Source of the DNA: Candidatus Raymondbacteria bacterium RIFOXYA2_FULL_49_16 | GTDB lineage: Bacteria > Fibrobacterota > OXYB2-FULL-49-7 > XYB2-FULL-49-35 | Direction of reading: 5' to 3' | Assembly (NCBI GenBank): GCA_001789205.1 | Contig: MFYT01000071.1 | Coordinates: forward strand, 50,434 to 114,433 | DNA length: 64,000 bases | Shown here: positions 7,567 through 16,547 of the stretch, in pieces | How positions within the stretch are numbered: the stretch's first letter is position 1 | Layout: every line of letters begins with the position of its first letter | Notes under the pieces: model-generated | Databases searched by the model: none | The model's input: only the letters and a program-made list of their open reading frames with translations | Told to the model about the DNA's origin: nothing | Position numbers and translations under genes: made by a program

Positions 7567-9174
7567 ATGGTCCATATCTTCATCCAGGCGCGTATGACTT
7601 CATCCCGGCTTCCGGGAAAGGTTCTTATGCCCATGGCCCGCATGCCTCTTGTTGTTCTGTGCGCACAACGCGCGGCAAACACAGGCTTGCCGGTTACGGT
7701 CCTTACCTCAAACGATCCCTCAGACCAGATCATCGAAGAAACCATGCGCAAGCATGAGATCAACTGTTTTCGCGGTTCGTTGAACAATGTCCTGGAACGG
7801 TTCATCAAGGCCGCTGAAATGCTTCCTGACTCATATGTCATTGTACGCCTCACTGCTGACAATGTTGTTCCTGACGGCGCATTTATCCAAGAGCTTGTTG
7901 ACCAGCTCCAGGCAAAGGGTCTCGAATACCTCGGCACTTCCTCACCCCAGGACAGACTGCCCTATGGCCTTAGCGCAGAGGCCTTTACCGTGGCAGCGCT
8001 TCGCTCAATGGCGAAATACGGCCATGTGCCTGCTGTCATGGAGCATGTAACGCCCATGTTGCGTGCCTATGGATCAAAAGAGCTTTTCAGGCCAAAATCG
8101 CTCGAAAAAGACCTTAGCCAGCTTCGTTGCACCATTGACACGCAGGACGACTATGATCGCATGGTTGCCTTGTTCAAAGGCTGTAAAAACCCTGCTTCTC
8201 TGTCGTGGACAAACCTGTGTGAAAAGCTGGCCAAACTGCCTGGCCAACCAAAATTTCGTGTGCCTTTTTCCATAAAATACAGCACTGTGCATTCATGTAT
8301 TACCCTGGGAACTGTGCAACTGGGCCTGGCATATGGCGCAACAAACAAGAGCGGCATGCCTTCTGAAAAGCAGGCAATCACTATTATCCACGAGGCAATC
8401 AAACACGGTGTTGTCACCCTTGATACTGCACGCGCCTATGGCGAATCCGAGGCCAGGCTTGGCAAGGCCCTTGCCAATGGCCTTGCCGCCCAAGTGCGGG
8501 TCATTACCAAGCTTTCCCCAGATTGCAAATCCCCCACAGATGTTGAATCAAGCATATATAAATCCTGTAAAAACCTTGGACAGACCAAATTGCAGACACT
8601 GTTGCTGCATCGCTGGGAAACGCACAAGGACAAAAAGATCTGGGACCATCTTGTTGGCTTAAAAAAATCAGGCATTATTCAGGACCTAGGCGCTTCTGTT
8701 CAGGACACAAAAGAGCTTATGGATGCGCTCAAAGACCGCGATGTGTCCCTCATTCAACTGCCCTTTAATCTGCTTGATTGGCGCTGGCTCAATCCCAAAG
8801 TACAAAATGCCCTAAAAAAGCGGCCAGATATCATTATCCATGCCCGAAGCGCCCTGCTCCAGGGAGTGCTCATTTCCCCCGCAAAGGCCTGGCCAAAGAT
8901 TAAAGGGTTCAATGCCAGCCAGGCAGTGAAGAAGCTCGATACTTTGGTAAAAGAATTAAAGAGAAAGAACAAGACTGATCTATGCTTGGCCTATGTACGC
9001 GCTCAAGATTGGATAACGAGCATTGTGATAGGCCAGGAAAGTCTTGCTCAGCTCAGGGAAAATTTGAAACTCATGCTCCGGTCTCCGCTTACTCAGGAAC
9101 AGTGCACGCGCGTACAGGATTGTTTCAAGCATAGTACGCCTGAAAAGCTCCTCAATCCAGCGCTCTGGAGTTAA
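7567..9174 (+). CDS. fused SpsF-like cytidylyltransferase and aldo/keto reductase
   Basis: A 535-residue fusion. Residues 1-215 are an SpsF/acylneuraminate cytidylyltransferase-like GT-A domain (FIQARMTSSRLPGKVLMPM, RLTADNVVPDG). Residues about 235-535 are an aldo/keto reductase (TLGTVQLGLAYGATN, VTLDTARAYGESEARLG, LLLHRWE, IQLPFNLLDWRW, and a C-terminal VIGQESLAQLREN NADPH region). It could activate a sugar acid with CTP and reduce a related carbonyl. A homologous fusion at 26941-28598 is split by a palindrome, and a third AKR end is at 17312-17734. Confidence 0.88.
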   Translation: MVHIFIQARMTSSRLPGKVLMPMARMPLVVLCAQRAANTGLPVTVLTSNDPSDQIIEETMRKHEINCFRGSLNNVLERFIKAAEMLPDSYVIVRLTADNVVPDGAFIQELVDQLQAKGLEYLGTSSPQDRLPYGLSAEAFTVAALRSMAKYGHVPAVMEHVTPMLRAYGSKELFRPKSLEKDLSQLRCTIDTQDDYDRMVALFKGCKNPASLSWTNLCEKLAKLPGQPKFRVPFSIKYSTVHSCITLGTVQLGLAYGATNKSGMPSEKQAITIIHEAIKHGVVTLDTARAYGESEARLGKALANGLAAQVRVITKLSPDCKSPTDVESSIYKSCKNLGQTKLQTLLLHRWETHKDKKIWDHLVGLKKSGIIQDLGASVQDTKELMDALKDRDVSLIQLPFNLLDWRWLNPKVQNALKKRPDIIIHARSALLQGVLISPAKAWPKIKGFNASQAVKKLDTLVKELKRKNKTDLCLAYVRAQDWITSIVIGQESLAQLRENLKLMLRSPLTQEQCTRVQDCFKHSTPEKLLNPALWS

Positions 9175-9189
9175 GTATGTAGAGAAATT

Positions 9190-9694
9190 CAGGATCAACT
9201 GTTACAACTGCAAAAACAGTTTCCAGTTGTTTTGGTTACTGGGGCGCGGCAGACAGGAAAAACAACGCTGCTGCTTCAATGTTTTCCATCGCATACTTAT
9301 GTCTTATGGACGGTTTTTACTCACGGGTTCACAATCCCTTCCGCTCATGCAGGGAATTAGTGAAAGTTTGGCTGGCAGGGCCGCGTTTTTATCCCTCTAT
9401 CCTTGCACATGGCAAGAAATGCTTTCCATCCCCGGCCGCGATCATGATGAAATATATGATGCCTCCAGAATGGCAACACAAACTATCCAGGGGTTCTACC
9501 CCGAATTTCTTATTAATACCCAATTGGAACCTGCACAATGGCATGCGGCGTATCTGACCTCGTATCTCGAACGCGATGTCAGGAATATGAAGCATATCGG
9601 CGATCTTATGCGTTTTCAAACCTTTGTCGAGCTTCTGGCCGCTTGGGAAGGACAATGCCGTTGCCGCAGGCAGGATTCTGTCATTGGCCCGTGA
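9190..9694 (+). pseudogene. remnant of AAA/DUF4143 ATP-binding protein
   Basis: Translated pieces in different frames belong to one ATPase family. A Walker A region VVLVTGARQTGKTTLLLQCF lies at about 9215-9275. After a deletion and frame change, RFLLTGSQSLPLMQGISESL and AGRAAFLSLYPCTWQEM (about 9328-9420) follow, then SYLERDVRNMKHIGDLMRFQ near 9560-9620. The Walker B part and the C-terminal nuclease-like domain are missing. The gene is dead. An intact but not closely similar member of the family is at 58470-59675. The bases from 9695 to 9779 hold nothing I recognise. Confidence 0.8.
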
Positions 9695-9779
9695 GACAAT
9701 GCCGGTGACCGATACCATTGCCATGACGCATTGGTCAGAGCGTAATGTTTAGCAGTCTCAATATTCACAGGAGTCACTT

Positions 9780-10715
9780 ATGGAAAAACAAGCAAAAATC
9801 TATATCGCGGGCCTCTATGGCATGGTTGGCGCCGCAATTGCCCGCAGTCTGAACAAAAAAGGCTTTAAAAACGTCATTGGCCACTCGTCCCAGGAATTGG
9901 ACCTGCAAAACCAAGCTGCTGTTGACGCATTTTTTCGCAAAGAACGTCCAGACTATGTGTTCCTTGCCGCGGCCAAAGTCGGCGGCATCTACGCAAACAG
10001 CACCTATCCTGCTGAATTCATCTACAACAACCTCCAGATCCAGAACAATATCTTCAATTGCGCGCATATCTACCGGGTAAAAAAGCTGCTTTTCCTGGGA
10101 AGCTCGTGTATCTATCCAAAGCACGCTCCCCAGCCCATGAAAGAAGAACACCTTCTCACCAGCCCTCTTGAGCCCACCAACCAATACTATGCCATTGCCA
10201 AAATAGCGGGCATCATGATGACCGAGGCATACAACCAGCAATACCATACAAATTTCATTTCCTGCATGCCCACAAACCTGTATGGCCCAAACGACAACTA
10301 TGATGCCATGAATTCCCATGTTATTCCCGGACAAATCCGGCGTTTTCACGAGGCAAAAGTCGCGGGAAAATCCGAGGTGGTCATCTGGGGCACAGGCAAA
10401 GTCCGCCGCGAATTTCTCTATGTCGACGATCTTGCCGATGCCTGCGTGTTCATTATGCACGAATACATTGGCAATCAGACCATCAATATTGGCAGCGGCC
10501 AGGAATTTACCATCCGCGAGCTTGCTGAAACCATTAAAAACGTGGTGAAATTCAAAGGCAAAATTGTTTTTGATGCTTCCAAACCCGATGGCACTCCCCG
10601 CAAGCTGCTCGACTCAAACAGATTGCATAAACTTGGCTGGAAGCCAAAGTTTTCGCTCAAACAAGGCCTTGCCCTGGCATACAAGGATTTTCTACTTGGC
10701 AAGGTGAGAATGTGA
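9780..10715 (+). CDS. fcl: GDP-L-fucose synthase
   Basis: A 311-residue extended SDR of the usual length. It has [15 protein letters not shown] (the family G-x-x-G-M-V-G NADP site), [19 protein letters not shown], the catalytic pair in YYAIAKIAG (Y-x3-K), and [10 protein letters not shown]. It epimerises GDP-4-keto-6-deoxymannose at C3 and C5 and reduces it to GDP-L-fucose. The dehydratase partner Gmd is not in the window. This is the last glycan gene before the accessory mosaic begins. Confidence 0.93.
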   Translation: MEKQAKIYIAGLYGMVGAAIARSLNKKGFKNVIGHSSQELDLQNQAAVDAFFRKERPDYVFLAAAKVGGIYANSTYPAEFIYNNLQIQNNIFNCAHIYRVKKLLFLGSSCIYPKHAPQPMKEEHLLTSPLEPTNQYYAIAKIAGIMMTEAYNQQYHTNFISCMPTNLYGPNDNYDAMNSHVIPGQIRRFHEAKVAGKSEVVIWGTGKVRREFLYVDDLADACVFIMHEYIGNQTINIGSGQEFTIRELAETIKNVVKFKGKIVFDASKPDGTPRKLLDSNRLHKLGWKPKFSLKQGLALAYKDFLLGKVRM

Positions 10716-10752
10716 TAGGTCGTGAAAAATTAAATATGAATTACTCTTTGCT

Positions 10753-10793
10753 GAAATGTCCGCGAACCACGACAATGATTCTGCCAAGACGCA
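10753..10793 (+). pseudogene. decayed fragment of pseI 5' region
   Basis: About 41 bp match the pseI start (GAAATGTCCGCGAACCAC, then a diverged ATGATTCTGCCAAG). It corresponds to pseI codons around 10-22. No hexamer tract precedes it. It is the leftmost and most diverged of eight partial pseI copies. The rest of the 10716-10908 gap shows nothing else recognisable. Confidence 0.7.
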
Positions 10794-10908
10794 GTTGTGT
10801 TGTCTCTGCTTGTCCTCGATTTGTCTGTTATTATAAATTATATTCTAACTGTGAAGAAGAACAGGTTTTCGTTGTCTTTGCTGAAGGCTTTATCGAGGTG
10901 GATTTCTC

Positions 10909-11286
10909 ATGAGTGAAAGAACTGTTCTGGAGCTTGACGATATCGGCAGGAAATCGTATTCCGATATGCTTGCCAACCATCCTTTAAAGGCCGCGTCTCC
11001 TCAGATGGTTGAACGTGCCAAAGCAGTTGCCAGGGAGATGGCGGCGTTTCTTTCACGGGACTATGGCGCCAAAAAGGTGTGGCTGTTCGGATCGTTGGCG
11101 AATGGCGCCTTTTCAGCCGTCTCTGATTTGGACATAGCATATCAAGGTATTGAGCCCTCGTTTTATTTCCGTGTTTATGCAAGAATTTCCGAAATGTTCC
11201 AGCCATTCAATGTTGACCTTGTGGATGTGGATGACTGCAGGCCGGATTTGCTGAGAGAAATTCTTGAAAAAGGAATTATACTATGA
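10909..11286 (+). CDS. MNT-type nucleotidyltransferase (antitoxin of HEPN/MNT pair)
   Basis: A 125-residue minimal nucleotidyltransferase. The signature is LFGSLANGAFSAVSDLDIAY (G-S-x-A and D-x-D at about residues 64-82) with a third acid in FNVDLVDVDD. Proteins of this type AMPylate or otherwise neutralise the HEPN RNase coded next door. It overlaps the HEPN gene by 4 bp (ATGA). A paralogous pair occurs at 17745-18540. ATG 10909 is preceded by GAGG at 10895. Confidence 0.87.
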   Translation: MSERTVLELDDIGRKSYSDMLANHPLKAASPQMVERAKAVAREMAAFLSRDYGAKKVWLFGSLANGAFSAVSDLDIAYQGIEPSFYFRVYARISEMFQPFNVDLVDVDDCRPDLLREILEKGIIL

Positions 11287-11750
11287 CAGACCTCAAGGAG
11301 CACCTTGCGGGGCGGATTCGACAATACCTTACCGACTTAGTGCAGGTGCAGGAGCGAGTCCTAAAAGTTTGGGACGCCTATGAAAAAACGAAGAACGAGT
11401 TCCTGCTCGACAGTGTTGCGCTAAACCTCCAAAATTTTTACTCTGCAGTCGAAAATATGCTCAAAGCCATTGCGGAAAGGATAGACGGACACCTGCCCAT
11501 AGGCGAAAATTGGCACTCCGAATTATTGGGCCAACTTTCGACTGAAGTTTCAGGCTTGCGACCGGCCGTGATTTCCCATGCAACAAAGGAAGGCTTAAGC
11601 GAATACCGGAGTTTCCGCCATATCGTACGGAATATCTATGCGTTCAATATGGATCCGAGAAAGATAAAACCCCTTATTGATAAGCTGCCCACGGCTACAC
11701 AAGGTTTACAGAAGGAACTTATTGCATTTCTGGCTTTGCTGGGCTCGTAG
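11283..11750 (+). CDS. HEPN-domain toxin-like protein
   Basis: A 155-residue helical protein. The HEPN signature R-x4-6-H appears in reduced form in EYRSFRHIVRNIYAF (about residues 107-121); the arginine-histidine spacing suits the HepT-like RNases. The paralogue at 18067 has NYLGFRHIVRHIYGF at the same place. Here the residue after IVR is N, not H, so the R-x4-H pattern is partly lost and activity is uncertain. Coupled translation with the MNT gene marks it as a toxin/antitoxin pair. Confidence 0.82.
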   Translation: MTDLKEHLAGRIRQYLTDLVQVQERVLKVWDAYEKTKNEFLLDSVALNLQNFYSAVENMLKAIAERIDGHLPIGENWHSELLGQLSTEVSGLRPAVISHATKEGLSEYRSFRHIVRNIYAFNMDPRKIKPLIDKLPTATQGLQKELIAFLALLGS

Positions 11751-11880
11751 CATTATGATCAAGACCTGCTTGGTCCTTGTTTTTGACTCCCGCCAGCCTG
11801 GATACACCAGTGATTTTTGAATTGAACTCTGAAGGGCTGAACATCAGAGTAACTTCAGAGTTCTTTGGGTTCATATTGGG

Positions 11881-11940
11881 ATCAACCTTAACCTTGGCCT
11901 TCTTCTCTTCCTCGACCTCAACCTCAACCTCAACCTTCCC
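11881..11940. repeat. CTYRRC hexamer tract 1
   Basis: Degenerate hexamers CTCAAC, CTCGAC, CTTGGC with an inner CT-only stretch. It ends exactly at the ATG of a pseI 5' fragment. The stretch 11751-11880 before it has no gene I can recognise. Confidence 0.85.
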
Positions 11941-12030
11941 ATGACCCAATCTCCCTGCTTCATCATCGCCGAGATGTCCGCGAACCATAACCATGATTAT
12001 GCCAAAACCAAGCGCGTGGTAAATACATGA
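11941..12030 (+). pseudogene. pseI 5' fragment (about 29 codons)
   Basis: The fragment reads MTQSPCFIIAEMSANHNHDY and ends in a stop after about 29 codons. It carries the same chimeric start as the intact pseI at 25473. Its last bases overlap the ATG of the AlbA_2 gene at 12027, so the accessory gene starts right where homology to pseI is lost. Confidence 0.85.
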
Positions 12031-13433
12031 CTCATGAAATGCTGAAATTGCTCATCTCTGAAGGTGAGGGGTTGCGAGTAGAATTTAAAGAGCGGTATTC
12101 CACAAAGATCGATAAGGATATTGTCGCCTTTGCTAATGCGCAAGGCGGGTACCTGCTGCTCGGTGTTGCAGATGACCGGCGCGTGTGCGGTGAGACATTA
12201 ACGAACGCGATGAAGGCGGAGATTCTTTCGATTGCGCGCAACTGCGATCCCATGATAGACATTGAACGCATTTCACAAGTCGGGAATGTTGTCGTCGTCG
12301 AGGTCGCTGAAGGCCATGCGCGTCCGTACGCCTGCTCATCCGGTCATTTTCGCAGAATTGATGGCGCAACGCAAAAAATGAACAGCGCGGAATTGAGGGC
12401 GATGTTCAAAGCTACAACAGTGATCTCATTTGAAGATATGGCCTGTAAGCGTTGTGCAACCCAGGATATTTCAAAACAGAAAATAGAGGCGTTTTTTAAA
12501 CAGACGGGCATATCCCTTAAAAAGTATGATGTAAAAAATGTGATGCGGAGTTTAAATTTCGGTTCGAGTGTAGAAGTGTTTAATGCGGGGGTTTTGCTGT
12601 TTGCGAAAACCCCGACACGGATATTGCCGCAATGCCGCATTTCTTTGCTCGCCTTTAAAGGGACCCGCAAAGTTGATATTTATGATCGGGCTGATGTCGA
12701 GGATGATTTGCTCGCGCAGTATTCCGGGGCCATGGCGTTTCTTAAAAAGCACTTGAACATCAGGACGGAAATCAGTAATGCGATACGGAATGATAAATAT
12801 GAGATTCCGATTGATGCATTGCGTGAAGCGATAATAAATGCCATTGTTCATCGTGACTACTCGGTGCGCGGTTCGAATGTCTCCGTTGAAGTCTTTGATG
12901 ACAGGGTAGTGATTACAAATCCCGGCGAAGTAATGCCCGGTGTTGTCCTGGACGGATCCGCGCATATATCAGCGCGTAGAAATCCGGCGATTGCCGATGC
13001 GTTTGGCCGTATAGAACTTGTCGAAAGAGCGGGGACTGGATTAGAGCGAATGATTCGAATGGTCAAAGAAGACGGGCTTCCCCAGCCGGATATTTCAGGT
13101 GGAATATATTTTTCCATAACATTTTTCCGCGATCCAGAACGATCACTCAAGCATACCACAGGGGAAGTCACAGGGGAAGTCACAGGGGAAGTCACAGGGG
13201 AAGTCAAAAAGTTATTGTTGGCGTGCGGCAAGTCAACAACTCGTAAACAATTACAAGATAGGCTCCTTCTAAAGAGTGAGGAGAATTTCAGAAAATTGTA
13301 TCTGGTTCCAGCTCTTGAATCAGGCTATATTGAGATGACTATCCCCGGCAAGCCCAATAGCCGTTTGCAGAAATACCGTCTGACTGATAAAGGGCGCAGG
13401 CACCTTCAAGCTGTAGAAAGAATTAATGCTTAA
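12027..13433 (+). CDS. AlbA_2 / GHKL-ATPase / winged-helix protein
   Basis: A 468-residue protein with three parts. An AlbA_2 (Schlafen-like) nucleic-acid domain lies at about 8-110 (EGEGLRVEFKER, AFANAQGGYLLLGV). A GHKL-type ATPase domain lies at about 245-355 (ALREAIINAIVHRDYSVRG, DDRVVITNPG, VERAGTGLERM). A C-terminal winged helix follows at about 395-460. The linker holds GEVTGEVTGEVTGEVKK, coded by four 12-bp repeats at about 13157-13206. These proteins are seen as regulators or defence genes; none of the roles can be assigned here. A diverged second copy is at 23999-25390. Confidence 0.88.
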   Translation: MTHEMLKLLISEGEGLRVEFKERYSTKIDKDIVAFANAQGGYLLLGVADDRRVCGETLTNAMKAEILSIARNCDPMIDIERISQVGNVVVVEVAEGHARPYACSSGHFRRIDGATQKMNSAELRAMFKATTVISFEDMACKRCATQDISKQKIEAFFKQTGISLKKYDVKNVMRSLNFGSSVEVFNAGVLLFAKTPTRILPQCRISLLAFKGTRKVDIYDRADVEDDLLAQYSGAMAFLKKHLNIRTEISNAIRNDKYEIPIDALREAIINAIVHRDYSVRGSNVSVEVFDDRVVITNPGEVMPGVVLDGSAHISARRNPAIADAFGRIELVERAGTGLERMIRMVKEDGLPQPDISGGIYFSITFFRDPERSLKHTTGEVTGEVTGEVTGEVKKLLLACGKSTTRKQLQDRLLLKSEENFRKLYLVPALESGYIEMTIPGKPNSRLQKYRLTDKGRRHLQAVERINA

Positions 13434-13450
13434 TCAGAGACTTGATATTT

Positions 13451-13565
13451 TAACCTCGGCCTTATCTTTGATTTTAGCCTCGGCCTCAACCTTGACCTCG
13501 ACCTTGACCTTGACCTCGGCCTTCTTCCCCTCGGCCTCAACCTTAACCTCGACCTTAATCTTCCC
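13451..13565. repeat. CTYRRC hexamer tract 2
   Basis: About 19 degenerate hexamers (CTCGGC, CTCAAC, CTTGAC, CTTAAC). It begins within 20 bp of the AlbA_2 stop and ends at the ATG of the next pseI fragment. Confidence 0.85.
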
Positions 13566-13635
13566 ATGACCCAATCTCCCTGCTTCATCATCGCCGAAAT
13601 GTCCGTGAACCACAACCATGACTTTGACAAGGCCT
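13566..13635 (+). pseudogene. pseI 5' fragment (about 22 codons)
   Basis: MTQSPCFIIAEMSVNHNHDF then homology is lost at GACAAGGCC. It is followed within 21 bp by the DUF1016 start. Confidence 0.85.
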
Positions 13636-13655
13636 TTTTTCAAAGCAGATAAATA

Positions 13656-14903
13656 ATGAAGAACAAGAAAGAGACAAAAATAAAAACGACGGGAACTGGC
13701 GCAACAACCATCAAACCCGTAGAACGCGTGGCGAACTTGCGCCAATCTCGCGGTCGTACAAGGGAAGGGGCAGTATTCCCTGTTCCGCTATCCTTGCGCG
13801 AGATGCCGCCTGACTATGGCGTTGTGCTTTCCGGGCTGAAGCAGCGGATTGCCGCTGCACAGGCCCGCGCAGCTCTCTCGGTATGCACGGAGCTTATTGC
13901 CCTCTACTGGCATGTAGGAGCGACGATCGTGGAACGCCAGATGCGGGCCGGATGGGGTGATGCCGTTGTCGAGCGTCTTTCATATGACCTGCGCCGGGCC
14001 TTTCCAGGTCTTGAAGGGTTTTCGCCCCGCAATATCTGGAGGATGCGCGCTTTTTTCCTTGCGTGGTCAGGGGGTATGAAAAAACTGACACAAGCTGTGT
14101 CAGAAACCAGAGTCAGGCTTACTGAAAAGAAAGTGCCACAGGCTGTGTCAGAAATTCCGTGGGGTCAGAATATCATGCTCCTGCAGAAACTGGATCGTAT
14201 CGAGGACAGGCTCTGGTACGCCAAACGGACACGGGAATTTGGTTGGAGCCGTGCCATCCTTCAAGAACAGATTGCAAAAAAGGCGCATATCCGGCAGGGC
14301 AAGGCGACAACAAACTTCGCCCGTACGCTGAAAAGGCCGCAGGCTGACCTTGCCCAGCAGGTACTCAAAGACCCATACACCTTCGACTTTCTGACAGTGG
14401 GCCGTGCCGCGCATGAGCGGGTCACTGAACGCGACCTGGTGGCTCATGTAAGGGAGTTCCTGCTTGAACTCGGTGTTGGCTTTGCCTTTATCGGCAATCA
14501 GGTGAAACTTACGGTGGGCGGTACCGACTACTTCATCGACCTGTTGTTCTACCATGTGCACTTGCGTTGCTATGTTGTTGTGGAATTGAAAGCGGTCATG
14601 TTTAAGCCGGAACATGCCGGCAAGATGAACTTTTATCTTTCCGCGGTGGACGACCTGCTTAAACACCCTGACGACCAGCCGAGTATCGGACTTTTGCTTT
14701 GCCGTTCGCGTGATAAGGTCCGGGTCGAATATGCGTTGCGGGACATCCGGAAACCCATTGGCGTTGCCGAATGGGAGACGAAAATCACCAAATTTCTGCC
14801 TGAAGAAATGAAATCCAGCCTGCCCAGTATTGAGGAAATAGAGGCTGAACTGCAAGAAAATAACCGAGAGGGTGCGGATGCCATGAATACGGATAATAAA
14901 TGA
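13656..14903 (+). CDS. DUF1016 (YhcG-type) PDDEXK nuclease-like protein
   Basis: A 415-residue protein. The N-terminal DUF1016 domain (about 55-140) has ALYWHVGATIVERQ, WGDAVVERLSYDLRRAFPG and FSPRNIWRMRAFF. The C-terminal PDDEXK domain (about 240-370) has YFIDLLFYHVHLRCYVVVEL and K, giving the D..E-x-K motif, then LLLCRSRDK. Between them is a variable linker with two TQAVSE-like repeats coded by a hairpin at 14085-14103. Family members are thought to be defence or junction-processing nucleases. Two relatives are at 19844 and 28595. Confidence 0.9.
   Translation: MKNKKETKIKTTGTGATTIKPVERVANLRQSRGRTREGAVFPVPLSLREMPPDYGVVLSGLKQRIAAAQARAALSVCTELIALYWHVGATIVERQMRAGWGDAVVERLSYDLRRAFPGLEGFSPRNIWRMRAFFLAWSGGMKKLTQAVSETRVRLTEKKVPQAVSEIPWGQNIMLLQKLDRIEDRLWYAKRTREFGWSRAILQEQIAKKAHIRQGKATTNFARTLKRPQADLAQQVLKDPYTFDFLTVGRAAHERVTERDLVAHVREFLLELGVGFAFIGNQVKLTVGGTDYFIDLLFYHVHLRCYVVVELKAVMFKPEHAGKMNFYLSAVDDLLKHPDDQPSIGLLLCRSRDKVRVEYALRDIRKPIGVAEWETKITKFLPEEMKSSLPSIEEIEAELQENNREGADAMNTDNK
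14085..14103. repeat. palindrome inside DUF1016 linker
   Basis: CTGACACAAGCTGTGTCAG: 8-bp arms around a 3-bp centre. A second imperfect copy (TGCCACA/TGTGTCA) lies at 14134-14154. Both code for a QAVSE-type peptide. Confidence 0.85.
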
Positions 14904-14950
14904 ACCGGCTGATTAAGGCGTTTCAATATGATTTCATCAGAACGCTTTCT

Positions 14951-15006
14951 CTCGCCTTCTTCTCCTCGGCCTCAACCTCGACCTCGACCTCGACCTCAAT
15001 CTTCCC
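14951..15006. repeat. CTYRRC hexamer tract 3
   Basis: CT-rich lead, then CTCGGC, CTCAAC and repeated CTCGAC, ending at a pseI-fragment ATG. Confidence 0.85.
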
Positions 15007-15118
15007 ATGATCCAATCTCCCTGCTTCATCATCGCCGAAATGTCCGCGAACCACAACCATGCCTTTGCCAAGGCCAAACGCATGGTCAGGATCGCAAAAG
15101 AGTGCGGCGCAGATGCCG
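15007..15118 (+). pseudogene. pseI 5' fragment (about 37 codons)
   Basis: It reads MIQSPCFIIAEMSANHNHAF and continues through the stretch coding for the GADA motif before homology stops at 15118. The remaining bases to 15251 hold an AT-rich region and a possible operator for the next gene. Confidence 0.85.
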
Positions 15119-15190
15119 TGCTTAAGGAAAGGGCTGATAAAACGGATTGGGTTTGATTTAGCATTCCCAATTCCAGAATAGAGAATAAGT

Positions 15191-15207
15191 ATTCCCGTTT
15201 ACGGAAT
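15191..15207. promoter_or_regulatory. possible operator, ATTCC-N7-GGAAT
   Basis: An inverted repeat ATTCCCGTTTACGGAAT lies 45 bp before the winged-helix gene, with a similar half site (ATTCCCAATTCC) about 30 bp upstream. Autoregulation by the winged-helix protein is plausible. This is inference from position and symmetry only. Confidence 0.3.
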
Positions 15208-15251
15208 TAAGAATGTATATTATCTGGAAAGTTTTAAAATAAAGGAACTTT

Positions 15252-15770
15252 ATGAAGCCCCAGGAAATATTTGTTGCCTTGAAACTTCTGGCTTATGGCC
15301 GTAAGCCATGGAACTACGAAGAAATCGCCCAAAGTCTTAAGATTAGTCCATCCAACTTGCATAGATCCGTAAAAGCACTGGCCTTCTCCGGCCTTTTTAT
15401 CGAAGAATACAAATGCCTTAATAACAGCCTGCTTGAGGAATTTCTTCTGCATGGGGTCAAAGTTGTTTTCCCGGTTAAAGCAGGTGGCGTTGTCCGTGGT
15501 ATGTTGACCGCACATTCGGCGCCCGCTTTCAAAGATTCCTTTAAACCAAACCCTCAAGACGCTTATGTTTGGCCTGATGCTAATTCGGAGAACAAGGGAT
15601 TCTCCGTTGAACCCTTATACAAAGCAGCCCCCGCAGCCTCTTCTTTAGATGCGGATCTGTATGGGCTTCTGGCTTGCGTGGATGTCTTGAGAATAGGCAA
15701 AGCCAGAGAAAGAAATATCGCGGTTGAACTTCTCAAAAAAGCTTTCGCGGACTATGGCAAATTACCTTAA
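15252..15770 (+). CDS. winged-helix antitoxin-like regulator of an AbiEii-type pair
   Basis: A 172-residue protein. Residues 5-60 form a winged helix (IFVALKLLAYGRKPWNYEEI, SLKISPSNLHRSVKAL). The C-terminal half has AYVWPDANSENKG, VEPLYKAAP and LYGLLACVDVLRIGKARERN, the pattern of a family coded next to AbiEii-type nucleotidyltransferase toxins. The toxin ORF overlaps its 3' end from ATG 15754, but is broken. The gene has its own AT-rich upstream region. SD-like AAAGGA lies 7 bp before the start. Confidence 0.78.
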   Translation: MKPQEIFVALKLLAYGRKPWNYEEIAQSLKISPSNLHRSVKALAFSGLFIEEYKCLNNSLLEEFLLHGVKVVFPVKAGGVVRGMLTAHSAPAFKDSFKPNPQDAYVWPDANSENKGFSVEPLYKAAPAASSLDADLYGLLACVDVLRIGKARERNIAVELLKKAFADYGKLP

Positions 15771-16157
15771 GCCAAATGACCTTGAGGATTATCCTCTCAG
15801 TGGTTCCACGAAGGCATGCGGCATACCATCGAAGTTGAGTTGCCCGGAAAAACACGAATTAGGATATTGGAACTTCCGGTTTTTCTAGCGACTAAATTTG
15901 AGGCCTTCTTTGATAGGGGCAATGGGGTTTTCTACACTAGCCATGATTTTGAAGATATCGTGAACGTCCTGGCTTATAGGAAATCTTATCAAGAACTTGA
16001 GGCCTTTCCGCTTCATCTTAAGAAGGCTTTTAAAAATTGGGCCAATATTGTTACTTCTGAAAAAGGGATACTATCAACCATAAGCTCCCATCTTCCTCCT
16101 TACGAATCTATAAAAGTATCAGAAAAGGTTTTGGATGTATTCAAGAAGTTGGCATGA
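15754..16157 (+). pseudogene. AbiEii-type nucleotidyltransferase toxin lacking its catalytic N-terminal domain
   Basis: The start MANYLKPNDLED (ATG 15754) changes frame near 15786 and joins directly to the C-terminal half of the family: LSSQWFHEGMRHTIEVELPG, then LPVFLATKFEAFFDRG and SHDFEDIVNVLAYR. The nucleotidyltransferase core (G-S and D-x-D motifs), normally about 110-130 residues, is missing. An open frame from ATG 15816 gives 113 residues that could still be made. The toxin is therefore dead while its partner upstream is intact. Confidence 0.8.
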
Positions 16158-16204
16158 CCTGAAATGGGTGATGTTGATTTGGTTAGGCAAGATGAAGCGC
16201 TTTG

Positions 16205-16235
16205 ACTTCAACCTTAACCTCGACCTTATTAACCT
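16205..16235. repeat. short CTYRRC hexamer tract 4
   Basis: CTTCAAC, CTTAAC, CTCGAC, CTTATTAAC units that end at the ATG of a hydrolase fragment. Confidence 0.7.
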
Positions 16236-16238
16236 GAC

Positions 16239-16538
16239 ATGACCCTCGACCCGTCCCATGCCCATCTCGAACTCATCCGGCATGCGCCCAGATCACTCGC
16301 ATTCGATCCTGCCCGCAACTTTGAAACCTGGCAGAATGAACTCAAAGCTAAATTTCTTGAGCTTCTTGGCGATTTTCCTGATAAAATTGACCCGGAACTG
16401 CAAATCGAGTGGTGCAAACCCCATTCATCGTTTGAAGAAATCAGGTTTACCTTTTTATCCGAAAAGAATACACGAGTCCCTTGCCACCTGCTTGTTCCCA
16501 GCACAGGAAAGAAACCATCGTTTATATGCCCGGATTAA
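16239..16538 (+). pseudogene. alpha/beta hydrolase 5' fragment with internal deletion
   Basis: The first 93 codons match the intact gene at 22959 almost exactly (MTLDPSHAHLELIRHAPRSL and on to HLLVPSTGKKP). Then the sequence jumps at about 16520 to bases matching about 23630 of the intact gene (ATGCCCGGATTAAGC), so some 400 bp including the catalytic serine are lost. Homology then ends. The fragment stops at 16538. Confidence 0.88.
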
Positions 16539-16547
16539 GCCGAGCGC

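Noticed and set aside
10736-10912. ORF of about 58 residues between fcl and the MNT gene
   Set aside because: Part of it is the decayed pseI fragment read in another frame; no family likeness and no good start signal.
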